Source of the DNA: Deltaproteobacteria bacterium
GTDB lineage: Bacteria; Myxococcota; Myxococcia; SLRQ01
DNA length: 64,000 nt
Reading direction: 5' to 3'
NCBI GenBank assembly: GCA_029210625.1
Contig: JARGFU010000010.1
Coordinates: 124,001-188,000, forward strand
The notes beneath the pieces were generated by a model. That model was not told where the DNA came from. It saw nothing but the letters and a program-made list of their open reading frames with translations, and searched no databases. This document shows, one piece after another, positions 16,604-24,665 of this stretch (its first letter is position 1; each line of letters opens with the position of its first letter). A program made the translations under genes and the position numbers.

Positions 16604-17968
16604 GTGGCCTCCCGAACGAAGCGCTGGTGGATGGCCTGCCTCCTCGGCGGGCTGCTTCTCACGGCGGGCTGTCCGAGCTTCCCCTCGAGCGAGGCCTACG
16701 CCTGCCAGCGCGACGCCGACTGCGCCGGGCTCGAGGGTCACACTCTCTGCGACACCAGCGCGGGCCTCTGCGTCGCTTCCCTGCCCGATCCCGACGGCGG
16801 GGGGGGCTCCGATGGCGGGAGCGAGGACGGTGGCGGGACGGATGGTGGCAGCCCGGACGGCGGCGCCACGGCGGCCTGCCCCCTGACCCAGACCACCTGT
16901 GGCACGAGCAGCTACCCCTGCGAGCAGGGCTGCTGCGACTGGAACGACGAGGCGATCCTTCACAACGCCACCCCCGTCACCGGTGTGCTCTTCCGGGAGT
17001 CCCTCCGGTGGACCCCCGAGGGCCTCCACCTCCTCCACTCCGACGCCCTCACCGGCCTGCGGCTCCGGATCGAGCAGGGCACGGGTTGGGACCAGAACAT
17101 CGACTTCGGGCTCGCCGACACCTTCACCGCGGACTTCGTCGTGACCGCCGGCTGGAAGGTGTGGATCGCGCGGGCGATCGGGGGACCCCACATCGAGCTG
17201 CTCGAGGTGGACCCCGCCCAGTCCTCCGCGCAGGCCCTGCTCGGCACCACCTCGATCGCCGATGGAAACGGCACCCGGGGTCTGTCGGTGGCGCTCCCCG
17301 GCGCCAGCGCCACCACGCCCACGGTGGCCTGGGTCCCCGCCGGCGGCGCCAGTCTGGTCGTCTCGGAGAGCGGCAACTGGTCTCCGGGCACCGCCGTGGC
17401 GGCCGCCGGGGGCGGCAGGACGGCCAGCTGGATCGACCACACCTACACCCCCGGGGGCCAGCGGGTGATCGCCTGGCTGGAGGAGGAGTCCGGCGGGGTC
17501 ACGCTGCGATTGAAGCGGGGCGCGGCGGCCATCGACTCGCTGCGCATCGGCGACCTCTGGGTGGAGACCGACTTCCACCCCCCCGAGGTCCGGATCGAGG
17601 CCACCCCGGAGGGGGACACCGTCGTCGCCGTCACCACCTGGACCGGCGGCGGGACCTCGAACCATGGCGTCGAGGTCTACCGGGTCGATGGCGTGACGGG
17701 GAGCTTCGACCACCTGTGGACCGCGCAGGCCAGTGACCTCGCCTGGCCCTCCCTGGCCCTGGATCTCGACGGGCGCGCCCACGTCGCCTGGGTGGAGGAC
17801 ACGGCCACCCTCCACCACTTCATCATCGAGCCCGACGGCACGAACCACGGCCCCTTCGTCCACACCCCCTCCCGCGTGGTCGACGGCCTCGGCATGACCC
17901 TCTTGAACGGCTGCGCGCCCGCCTTCGTCTACGAGAGCGAGGGCTCGGCCCTCTGGCTGGTGCGCTAG
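16604..17968 (+). CDS. Surface lipoprotein with Asp/Gly linker, tandem paralogue 2
   Basis: 454 aa from GTG 16604. A strong Shine-Dalgarno AGGAGG overlaps the TAG stop of the previous gene, so translation is coupled. The layout repeats its neighbour: lipobox (LLTAGC), Cys module (YACQRDADCAGLEGHTLC), Asp/Gly linker (about residues 60-88), a TCGTSSYPCEQGCCDW motif, then a beta-propeller-like domain with HVAWVED and a final GSALWLVR. Sequence divergence between the two is considerable, so the duplication is not recent. The gene ends four bases before the stop of a convergent lipoprotein gene. Role unknown; a surface-exposed binding protein is the likely reading. Confidence 0.75.
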   Translation: MASRTKRWWMACLLGGLLLTAGCPSFPSSEAYACQRDADCAGLEGHTLCDTSAGLCVASLPDPDGGGGSDGGSEDGGGTDGGSPDGGATAACPLTQTTCGTSSYPCEQGCCDWNDEAILHNATPVTGVLFRESLRWTPEGLHLLHSDALTGLRLRIEQGTGWDQNIDFGLADTFTADFVVTAGWKVWIARAIGGPHIELLEVDPAQSSAQALLGTTSIADGNGTRGLSVALPGASATTPTVAWVPAGGASLVVSESGNWSPGTAVAAAGGGRTASWIDHTYTPGGQRVIAWLEEESGGVTLRLKRGAAAIDSLRIGDLWVETDFHPPEVRIEATPEGDTVVAVTTWTGGGTSNHGVEVYRVDGVTGSFDHLWTAQASDLAWPSLALDLDGRAHVAWVEDTATLHHFIIEPDGTNHGPFVHTPSRVVDGLGMTLLNGCAPAFVYESEGSALWLVR

Positions 17969-17972
17969 CCAG

Positions 17973-18752
17973 CTACTCGCAGGGCGCGCAGGTCGACACC
18001 CAGCGCGTGGTTCCGCAGGCCTGGCCGGGGCAGCAGCGGCACTGGAAGTCGGCGCAGTCGGCGTGGCCGCTGCCGTCGTTGTCGAGGCCGTCCGAGCAGG
18101 TCAGGGCGTTGCCCTCGCAGACCGTGGTGCCGTCGCCTCGCTGGCAGGACCAGTCGGCGCAGTCGGTGTAGCCGTCGGCGTCGTTGTCCACCCCGTCGGC
18201 GCAGGCGACGTCGCCCACCTCCTCGTCGCAGAGGCCGGCGTACTGGCAGGAGAGGTCCTGGCAGTCGGTGTAGCCGTCGAGGTCGTTGTCGACGCCGTCC
18301 CCGCAGGCGCCGATGCTCAGCTCCTGGCAGGAGGAGGCCGAGGCCCGGCAGGAGTCGTCCTGGCAGTCGGTGTAGCCGTCGCCGTCGTCGTCCACGCCGT
18401 CACCGCACTCGGTCGCCCCGGCCTCCACGCTCGCGTCCGCGTCGCAGAGCCCGGCCTCCAGGCAGTCGTGGTCCTGGCAGTCGGTGTAGCCGTCCTGATC
18501 GTCGTCGGCGCCGTTGCTGCAGAGCAGGGAGCTGTTCTCCCGGGCGATCGCGCCGCCGTCCTCGCCGCCGCCGTCGACCGTCCCACCCCCGTCGGTGCCG
18601 CCACCTCCGTCGGAGCTGCTGCCGTCGGGGGTGCCGCCATCGCTGACGCTCCCGTCGGGGGTGCCGTCATCTCCATCGTCGCCGCCGGGGCCGAAGCAGC
18701 CGGGCAGGAGGAGGAGCAGGGTCAGGGCCAGGGGGGCGATCCGGGGTCTCAT
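17973..18752 (-). CDS. Lipoprotein with five Cys/Asp calcium-binding-like repeats
   Basis: 259 aa. The start is placed at the ATG beginning a lipoprotein signal (LLLLPGC); the frame extends 17 codons further upstream without a signal. After the lipid site comes an Asp/Gly/Ser linker (about residues 20-75). Five tandem units follow, each with the form C-x-D/N-G-x-D-x-D-x-D-G-x-x-D-C-x-D-x-x-C, for instance CGDGVDDDGDGYTDCQDDSC. The DxDxDG core resembles thrombospondin type 3 and EF-like loops, so calcium binding with disulfide stapling outside the cytoplasm is plausible. The C-terminus is Cys-rich (CRCCPGQACG). Divergent from the flavoenzyme gene with a 44-bp gap and convergent with the tandem lipoproteins (4 bp). 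Confidence 0.75.
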   Translation of the reverse strand: MRPRIAPLALTLLLLLPGCFGPGGDDGDDGTPDGSVSDGGTPDGSSSDGGGGTDGGGTVDGGGEDGGAIARENSSLLCSNGADDDQDGYTDCQDHDCLEAGLCDADASVEAGATECGDGVDDDGDGYTDCQDDSCRASASSCQELSIGACGDGVDNDLDGYTDCQDLSCQYAGLCDEEVGDVACADGVDNDADGYTDCADWSCQRGDGTTVCEGNALTCSDGLDNDGSGHADCADFQCRCCPGQACGTTRWVSTCAPCE

Positions 18753-18762
18753 CTGATCTCGG

Positions 18763-18768
18763 ATCCTA
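18763..18768 (-). promoter_or_regulatory. -10-like element (TAGGAT) for the Cys/Asp-repeat lipoprotein
   Basis: On the minus strand TAGGAT ends 10 nt before the ATG at 18752, with no Shine-Dalgarno between. Confidence 0.3.
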
Positions 18769-18781
18769 CTCCACATCCCGA

Positions 18782-18787
18782 TAGATT
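18782..18787 (+). promoter_or_regulatory. -10-like element (TAGATT) inside a small palindrome
   Basis: TAGATT ends 9 nt before ATG 18797. It lies in the loop/arm of CCCGA-TAGAT-TCGGG (18777-18791), so the promoter could be covered by a repressor. No Shine-Dalgarno is seen before the ATG. Confidence 0.35.
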
Positions 18788-18796
18788 CGGGCTCCC

Positions 18797-21259
18797 ATGG
18801 CATCGAAACCTCTCCCGGAACAGGCTCGCGTCGTCATCATCGGCGGCGGCATCATCGGCACCTCGGTCGCCTACCACCTGGCCCACGCGGGCTGGAAGGA
18901 CGTGGTGGTCCTCGAGCGCCACAAGCTCACGGCGGGCAGCACCTGGCACGCCGCCGGGCTGATGGTCACCTTCGGCACCTTCTCCGAGGTGTCGATGCAG
19001 ATGCGGCTGCACACCCGCCACCTCTGCGAGACCCTCGAGGAGGAGACCGGGCAGGCCACCGGCTACATGCCCATCGGCTTCATCGAGCTGGCCTCGGATC
19101 GCGATCGCCTGGAGGAGTACCGCCGGGTGGCCGCCTTCAACCGTCACTGCGGCGTCGACGTCCAGGAGATCTCGCCCTCGGAGGTCAAGGCGCTCTTCCC
19201 CCTGGCCAAGGTCGACGACATCCACGCCGGCTTCTACGTGGAGAAGGACGGCCGGGTGAACCCCGTCGACCTCACCATGGCCCTGGCCAAGGGCGCGCGG
19301 ATGCAGGGCGCCACCTTCATCGAGGACATCGACGTCGAGGACGTCCTCCACGAGCGGGGGCGCGTCACGAGCGTGCGCACCGCCGAGGGCGACATCCGCT
19401 GCGAGTACGTCGTGAACTGCGCCGGCGTCTGGGCCCGGCAGCTGGGCGAGAAGTCGGGGATCGTGATCCCCGGCCAGGCCGCCGAGCACTACTACCTGAT
19501 CACCGAGGCCATCCCGGAGATCAGCCGAAGCTGGCCGGTGATCGAGGATCCGGGCTGCCATGGCTACTACCGGGAGGAGGGCGGCGGCCTGATGATCGGC
19601 CTCTTCGAGCCGGTCTGCGCCCCCTGGAAGGTGGAGGGGGTGCCCGAGGACTTCGCCTTCGGTGAGATCCCCCCGGACTGGGAGCGGATGACCCCCTTCC
19701 TCGAGCGGGCGATGAGCCGGGTGCCCATCTCATTGGAGGTCGGCGTCAAGAAGTTCTTCTGCGGCCCCGAGGCCTTCACGCCGGATCTCCTGCCGGTGGT
19801 GGGCGAGTCCAAGGAGCTGCGGAACTACTTCGTGGGCGCCGGCATGAACTCCATCGGCATCCTCACCGGCGGCGGGCTCGGGCGCATCCTGGCCCACTGG
19901 ATCATGAACGGCCGCCCCGACGTCGACGTCACCGGCTTCAACATCGACCGGCTCCACCCCTACCAGAACAACCCCGAGTACCGGGCGAAGCGCACGGTCG
20001 AGTCCCTCGGCATGGTCTTCCAGGCCCACTACCCGACCCGGGCCGCGCTCACCGCCCGGGACGCCAAGCGCTCCCCCTTCCACGACCGCCTGGCGGCGCG
20101 GGGCGCCTACTTCCGCGACGTCAGCGGCTGGGAGGGGGCCGACTGGTATGCCCCCGAGGGCGGCACCCCCGATCCGGGGCCCCTCTCCTGGGGCCGGATG
20201 AAGTGGTTCGATCAGTGGGCCGCCGAGCACCGCGCCGCCCGGGAGGGCGTGATCCTCATGGACATGTCCTTCATGTCCAAGTTCCTGGTGCAGGGGAGGG
20301 ACGCCGGCGCGGTGCTGGAGTGGGTGTCGGCGAACGAGGTGAGCGCGGAGGCGGGCAAGGTCGTCTACACCCAGTGGCTCGATGAGGAGGGCAAGCTGCA
20401 GGCCGACCTCACGGTGAGCAAGCTGGACGACGAGACCTACTGGGTCGTGGCCAGCGACACCGCCCACGGCCACGTCGAGACCTGGCTGCGGCGGGCCATC
20501 GAGGATCGCCAGGCCCACGCCTTCGTCACCGACGTGACTGGCGCCTACGGGCAGCTCAACCTCCAGGGGCCGCGCGCCCGGGAGCTGATGCAGCAGCTCA
20601 CCAGCGTCGACATGTCGGACGAGGCCTTCCCCTTCCGCAGCGTGAAGACCATCGACCTCGGCCTGGCCCGGGTGCGCTGCATCCGGATCACCTACCTCGG
20701 TGAGCTGGGCTACGAGCTCTACATCCCCACCGAGCAGGCGGTCGTGACCTACGATCGCATCGTCGAGGCCGGCGAGCGCCACGGCCTGAAGCACGCGGGC
20801 CTCAAGGCCCTGGCGTCTCTGCGGATGGAGAAGGGCTACCGGGACTTCGGCCACGACATCGACAACACCGACACCGTGCTCGAGGCGGGCCTCGGCTTCG
20901 CGGTCGCCCTCGACAAGCCGGGCGGCTTCCTGGGCCGCGAGGCGGTGGCCGCCCAGAAGGCGAGCAAGGTGCTCCACTCGCGCCTGCTGCAGATCCTGGT
21001 GAAGGATCCGGAGCCGATGATGTGGCACGGCGAGATCGTCTACCGGGACGGCGTGGCGGTGGGCTACATCCGGGCGGCCTCCTACGGCCACACCCTCGGC
21101 GGGGCCGTGGGCCTGTGCATGGCCTCCTCGGCGACCCCCATCAAGAAGGCCTTCTGGGAGGAGGGGAGCTGGGAGGTCGAGATCGCGGGCAAGCGCTACC
21201 CGGCGGTGGCCTCGCTGCGGCCGCTCTACGACCCGAAGAACGAGAAGATCCGTTGCTGA
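18797..21259 (+). CDS. Dimethylglycine/sarcosine dehydrogenase-like FAD enzyme with GcvT domain
   Basis: 820 aa, the length of the DMGDH/SDH family. These enzymes oxidatively demethylate N-methylated glycine and pass the one-carbon unit to tetrahydrofolate. Residues about 12-40 form the FAD-binding GGGIIGTSVAYHLA fold. STWHAAGL (H51) matches the site of covalent FAD attachment to His in the family. The DAO domain runs to about 380, followed by a linking domain (FAO_M type) and a GcvT/aminomethyltransferase-like folate domain (about 440-815, with YLGELGYELYIP and KALASLRMEKGYRDFG). The substrate could be dimethylglycine, sarcosine or a related N-methyl compound; sequence alone does not decide. 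The stop overlaps the presumed TTG start of the histidine kinase, so the enzyme and the two-component system share a transcript. Confidence 0.85.
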   Translation: MASKPLPEQARVVIIGGGIIGTSVAYHLAHAGWKDVVVLERHKLTAGSTWHAAGLMVTFGTFSEVSMQMRLHTRHLCETLEEETGQATGYMPIGFIELASDRDRLEEYRRVAAFNRHCGVDVQEISPSEVKALFPLAKVDDIHAGFYVEKDGRVNPVDLTMALAKGARMQGATFIEDIDVEDVLHERGRVTSVRTAEGDIRCEYVVNCAGVWARQLGEKSGIVIPGQAAEHYYLITEAIPEISRSWPVIEDPGCHGYYREEGGGLMIGLFEPVCAPWKVEGVPEDFAFGEIPPDWERMTPFLERAMSRVPISLEVGVKKFFCGPEAFTPDLLPVVGESKELRNYFVGAGMNSIGILTGGGLGRILAHWIMNGRPDVDVTGFNIDRLHPYQNNPEYRAKRTVESLGMVFQAHYPTRAALTARDAKRSPFHDRLAARGAYFRDVSGWEGADWYAPEGGTPDPGPLSWGRMKWFDQWAAEHRAAREGVILMDMSFMSKFLVQGRDAGAVLEWVSANEVSAEAGKVVYTQWLDEEGKLQADLTVSKLDDETYWVVASDTAHGHVETWLRRAIEDRQAHAFVTDVTGAYGQLNLQGPRARELMQQLTSVDMSDEAFPFRSVKTIDLGLARVRCIRITYLGELGYELYIPTEQAVVTYDRIVEAGERHGLKHAGLKALASLRMEKGYRDFGHDIDNTDTVLEAGLGFAVALDKPGGFLGREAVAAQKASKVLHSRLLQILVKDPEPMMWHGEIVYRDGVAVGYIRAASYGHTLGGAVGLCMASSATPIKKAFWEEGSWEVEIAGKRYPAVASLRPLYDPKNEKIRC

Positions 21260-23103
21260 GGGCGCCCCTGCAGATCGACCGCCTCGAGGACCTCGAGTCC
21301 CTGGGCGAGTCCGCCTCCCTCCTCGGGGTCGGGCTCTCCCTGGTCGATCCGCAGATGCGGGTCGTCTGGCAGAACGCGCTGATGCGGGAGGCCTTCCCGG
21401 AGGTGCGCTGCGGTAGCAGCCACTGCTTCACCTCGCACTGGGGGCGCGACTCCCGCTGCCCCGACTGCCTGCCGCTGCTCACCTTCCGCTCCGGCGAGGC
21501 CCGGGAGGGGCTGCGGATCCGGGCTCGCCCGGGCGAGGCGCGCCAGACCTACCGGGTGATGGCCCTGCCGGTGGAGAGCCGGGAGGGGGAGGAGCGCTGG
21601 GTGCTCGAGACCCTGGTCCACCTCCAGAGCGTGCGCACCCTCGACGTGGACGGCGAGCTGACGACCTCCTATCGCCTCGACGCCTCGGCGCTGACGGCGG
21701 CCACCATGGTGATCGATCCCCAGGACCGCATCGTCTCCTGGTCGCCGGGCGCTGGCGCGGTCCTCGGCTACGACCGCGACGAGGTCCTCGGGCGCGCCGC
21801 GAGCCTGCTCCTGCCCCCCGAGGGGCAGGCGGCCTGGGCGGAGCTGCGGGAGCGCGTCGCCCGGGAGGGCCGGGTGCTCGGCGAGGAGGGGATGAGGCTG
21901 GCCCGCGACGGGCGGTTGGTGCCGGTGGGGGTCTCGGCCGTCGCCCTGCGCGACGAGCAGGGGACGCTCCTGGGCACCTCGATCATCCTGGAGGATCGCT
22001 CGGAGGTGCAGGTGCTGCAGCGGCAGCTCGACGCCCAGGAGCAGCTCCTCGATCACCTCCTGCGCGACGTGGGGAGCGCCGTGCTCTCGGTGGATCCCGA
22101 AGGCAGGATCACCAGCTGGAACGGGGAGGCCGAGCGCCTCTTCGGGCTGCCTGCCCTCGACGCCGTCGGCCGGCGCCTCGAGACCCTGGCCGGCAGCATC
22201 TGCGCCCGGACCATCATCGCGGCCTGTGAGCCCGAGGGAGCGCTGCGCGATCGACGCCTGCTCTGGCGACGCGGCAAGGCCGAGGGCATCCCGGTGGACG
22301 TCTCGGCCGCCCCCCTGCGGGAGCGGGCCGGGGGACCGGTGGGCGTGGTGGCCGTGGTGCGGGACGCCCGGGAGGCCATCAAGCTCGAGCGGCAGATGCT
22401 CCGCTCCGAGAAGCTGGCGGCGGTGGGCTCCCTGGCCGCCGGCCTGGCCCACGAGATCGGCACGCCCCTGAACGTCATCTCCGCCTCGGCCGAGTACCTG
22501 ATGCTCGACCAGCCCTCGGAGAGCCCCATCCACCAGGAGCTCAAGGGCATCGTGGCCGAGACCGAGCGGATCAGCGGCCTGGTCCGCGAGCTGCTCACCT
22601 TCGCCCGCGACGGCACCCAGGCGCGCACCGCCGTGGACGTGGAGCAGGCGGTCGGGCGCGCGGTCCACCTGCTGCGGATCCCCCTGGAGCAGAAGGGGGT
22701 CGTCCTCGACCGGGAGGGGCTCGACGCGCTCCCGCCCCTCGAGGCGGACGCGGACAGCCTCCATCAGATCCTCATCAACCTCCTGCTCAACGCCTCGGAG
22801 GTGGTGAAGGAGGGGGGGCGGATCTCGATCCGGGGTCGCGCCGAGCTCGGGGGCGCCGAGAGCGTGGTCCTGGAGGTGCACGACGACGGGCCGGGGGTGC
22901 CCGACGAGCTGCGCGAGCGGGTCTTCGATCCCTTCTTCAGCACGCGCGCCGAGGGCACCGGGCTGGGCCTGGCGGTCTGCGCCCGCCTCGTGCAGTCTCA
23001 CGGCGGCGATCTGCGGGTGGGCCGCAGCCCGCTGGGCGGCGCCTGCTTCTCGGTGCAGCTGCCCGTCTACCTGGACGAGGAAGAGGAGCCGGAAGGTGAG
23101 TGA
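21253..23103 (+). CDS. PAS-domain sensor histidine kinase (NtrB-like) with Cys-rich N-terminal PAS
   Basis: 616 aa from the proposed TTG at 21253, which overlaps the upstream stop by 7 bp; the exact start is uncertain because no ATG precedes the first PAS domain. Three PAS-like domains: about 20-125, 145-255 (MVIDPQDRIVSWSPGAGAVL) and 270-370 (AVLSVDPEGRITSWNGEAE). The first carries Cys 53, 58, 69 and 72 (spacing 4, 10, 2), a possible metal or Fe-S/redox site. HisKA has phosphoacceptor H400 (GLAHEIGTPLN), and the ATPase domain has N-box INLLLNASEVV, DDGPGVP and GTGLGLAV. No membrane segment, so it senses a cytoplasmic signal. It overlaps the activator gene by 8 bp and should phosphorylate its Asp 61. 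Confidence 0.88.
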   Translation: MLRAPLQIDRLEDLESLGESASLLGVGLSLVDPQMRVVWQNALMREAFPEVRCGSSHCFTSHWGRDSRCPDCLPLLTFRSGEAREGLRIRARPGEARQTYRVMALPVESREGEERWVLETLVHLQSVRTLDVDGELTTSYRLDASALTAATMVIDPQDRIVSWSPGAGAVLGYDRDEVLGRAASLLLPPEGQAAWAELRERVAREGRVLGEEGMRLARDGRLVPVGVSAVALRDEQGTLLGTSIILEDRSEVQVLQRQLDAQEQLLDHLLRDVGSAVLSVDPEGRITSWNGEAERLFGLPALDAVGRRLETLAGSICARTIIAACEPEGALRDRRLLWRRGKAEGIPVDVSAAPLRERAGGPVGVVAVVRDAREAIKLERQMLRSEKLAAVGSLAAGLAHEIGTPLNVISASAEYLMLDQPSESPIHQELKGIVAETERISGLVRELLTFARDGTQARTAVDVEQAVGRAVHLLRIPLEQKGVVLDREGLDALPPLEADADSLHQILINLLLNASEVVKEGGRISIRGRAELGGAESVVLEVHDDGPGVPDELRERVFDPFFSTRAEGTGLGLAVCARLVQSHGGDLRVGRSPLGGACFSVQLPVYLDEEEEPEGE

Positions 23104-24502
23104 GGCGACGCCGCGGGAGATCGGCATTTCGGTGCTGGTGGTCGAGGACGACGCGCGGATGCGCGACATCCTCACCCGTCACCTCGAGCGCCTCGGCTAC
23201 GCCGTGCAGGCCGCCGAGGACGCGGCCTCCGCCCTCGGCGTCCTGCGGGAGCTGCCCTTCGACGTGGTCCTCTCGGACGTGCGGATGCCGGGCATGGACG
23301 GCCACTCCCTGATGCAGGTGGTGCGGGAGAAGCACCCCGGCATCAAGGTGGTCCTGATGACCGCCTTCGGCACCGTGGACGCGGCGGTCGACGCCATGCA
23401 GGCCGGCGCCTACTCCTACGTCTGCAAGCCCTTCAAGGTGGAGGAGATCGCGGCGGTGCTGCGCAACGCGGCCCGCGAGATCTCGCTCACCCGCCAGGTC
23501 GAGCGCCTGCGGCGGATCCCGCGGGGGATGCTCTCCGCCGACAGCCTGGTGGGGATCTCGGAGTCGATGCGGGAGGTGCGGCGCTCGGTGCGCGAAGCGG
23601 CGGCCGTGACCTCCCCGGTGCTGATCACCGGCCGCTCGGGCACGGGCAAGGAGCTGGCCGCCCGGGCCATCCACAACGAGGGGCCCCGGCGCGAGGGGCC
23701 CTTCATGCCGGTGAACTGCGCGGCGATCCCCGAGACCCTCTTCGAGTCGGAGATGTTCGGGCACACCCGGGGGGCCTTCACCGGCGCTCGAGAGGATCGC
23801 CCGGGCCTCATCGAGCAGTCCAGCGGCGGCACCCTCTTCCTCGACGAGGCCGGCGAGATCCCCCTGCCGCAGCAGGCGAAGCTGCTGCGGGTCCTCGAGG
23901 AGGGGGTCGTGCGTCGCCTCGGCGCCTCCGAGTCGATCCCGGTGGACCTGCGGGTGGTCTGCGCGACCAACCGCAGCCTCGAGGCCATGATCCGCCAGGG
24001 GGAGTTCCGGGAGGACCTCTACTTCCGCCTCAACGTCCTGCAGGTGAAGATGCCCGAGCTCTCCACCCACCCCGAGGACATCCCGGCCCTCGCCGATCAC
24101 CTCCTCTCCCGGCTCGTGGACGAGACCGGGATCCACTGCCACGGCATCGAGCCGGTGGTGCACGAGCGGCTCGGTGCCCGCCGCTGGCCGGGGAACGTCC
24201 GGGAGCTGCGCAACACCATCGAGCGGGCGATGCTCAAGGCGCGGGGACGCCGGATCGCCGTGGAGGATCTCCCCGGGGATCTCCAGGGCGAGGGGCCCTC
24301 GGTCGACGAGGCCACCCCCGGTGCGCCCGGCGCCCTGCGCCCCCTCTCCGAGGTCGAGAAGGAGCACATCGACGCGGTGCTGCGAGCCTGCGACTGGAAC
24401 CGCTCGGCGGCCGCGAAGGTGCTCGGGATCGACCGCCGGACCCTCTTCTCGAAGATCCAGCGCTACGGGCTCATCGGCCCGAACCGGCAGGGCCGCGGCT
24501 AG
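23096..24502 (+). CDS. NtrC-family sigma-54-dependent response regulator
   Basis: 468 aa from GTG 23096. Receiver domain 10-125 with the phosphoacceptor D61 in VVLSDVRMPGMDG and Lys in VCKPFKV. AAA+ domain about 150-385: Walker A GRSGTGKE (179-186), sigma-54 contact loop GAFTGA (226-231), Walker B GGTLFLDEAGEIP and the RWPGNVREL region. Fis-type HTH at the C-terminus (NRSAAAKVLGIDRRTLFSKI). All motifs needed for activation of sigma-54 RNA polymerase are intact. The gene overlaps the kinase gene and is the last gene before a -24/-12 promoter that starts the respiratory operon 136 bp downstream, with a palindrome at a typical upstream activator distance. It is therefore the likely activator of that operon (inference). 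Confidence 0.93.
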   Translation: MSEATPREIGISVLVVEDDARMRDILTRHLERLGYAVQAAEDAASALGVLRELPFDVVLSDVRMPGMDGHSLMQVVREKHPGIKVVLMTAFGTVDAAVDAMQAGAYSYVCKPFKVEEIAAVLRNAAREISLTRQVERLRRIPRGMLSADSLVGISESMREVRRSVREAAAVTSPVLITGRSGTGKELAARAIHNEGPRREGPFMPVNCAAIPETLFESEMFGHTRGAFTGAREDRPGLIEQSSGGTLFLDEAGEIPLPQQAKLLRVLEEGVVRRLGASESIPVDLRVVCATNRSLEAMIRQGEFREDLYFRLNVLQVKMPELSTHPEDIPALADHLLSRLVDETGIHCHGIEPVVHERLGARRWPGNVRELRNTIERAMLKARGRRIAVEDLPGDLQGEGPSVDEATPGAPGALRPLSEVEKEHIDAVLRACDWNRSAAAKVLGIDRRTLFSKIQRYGLIGPNRQGRG

Positions 24503-24506
24503 GACG

Positions 24507-24531
24507 GGGTCACTTTGTACAATTTGATCCC
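24507..24531. promoter_or_regulatory. Palindrome, candidate upstream activator site for the respiratory operon
   Basis: A 25-bp imperfect inverted repeat with a perfect 8-bp core TTGTACAA (24515-24522) and GGGTCA / TGATCCC flanks. Its centre lies about 145 bp upstream of the start site predicted from the -24/-12 box, a usual distance for NtrC-type enhancers. The 163-bp intergenic region is visibly more AT-rich than the coding sequence around it. Confidence 0.5.
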
Positions 24532-24637
24532 AAACCCGCCCGGCAGAACCTTCCCATCCCCCACCTCTTGAGTCGGGAAATCGGGGTCTCTGGCTTTTTT
24601 TCTCCGTGAATCCGGTGATGTAGGGAAGGGTGCCACC

Positions 24638-24653
24638 TGGCCCGGGAGTTGCT
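24638..24653 (+). promoter_or_regulatory. Sigma-54 (-24/-12) promoter
   Basis: TGGCCCGGGAGTTGCT matches the consensus TGGCACRNNNNTTGCW at all but one defined base, and the GG-to-GC spacing is exactly 10 bp. The predicted start site is about 24663-24664, two or three bases before ATG 24666, so the message would be almost leaderless. Confidence 0.75.
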
Positions 24654-24665
24654 ACGCCCGCGCCC

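Noticed and set aside
18777-18791. CCCGA/TCGGG mini-palindrome as an independent operator
   Set aside because: Five-base arms are too short to stand alone; recorded only together with the -10-like box it contains.
24515-24522. TTGTACAA read as a LexA-type or restriction site only
   Set aside because: It is embedded in a longer imperfect palindrome at an activator distance from a sigma-54 promoter, and no SOS-type gene is near; a bare 8-mer alone would not have been reported.
24595-24601. T-run (seven T) after the activator gene as an intrinsic terminator
   Set aside because: No stable stem precedes the T-run; the nearest G-rich stretch does not pair well.
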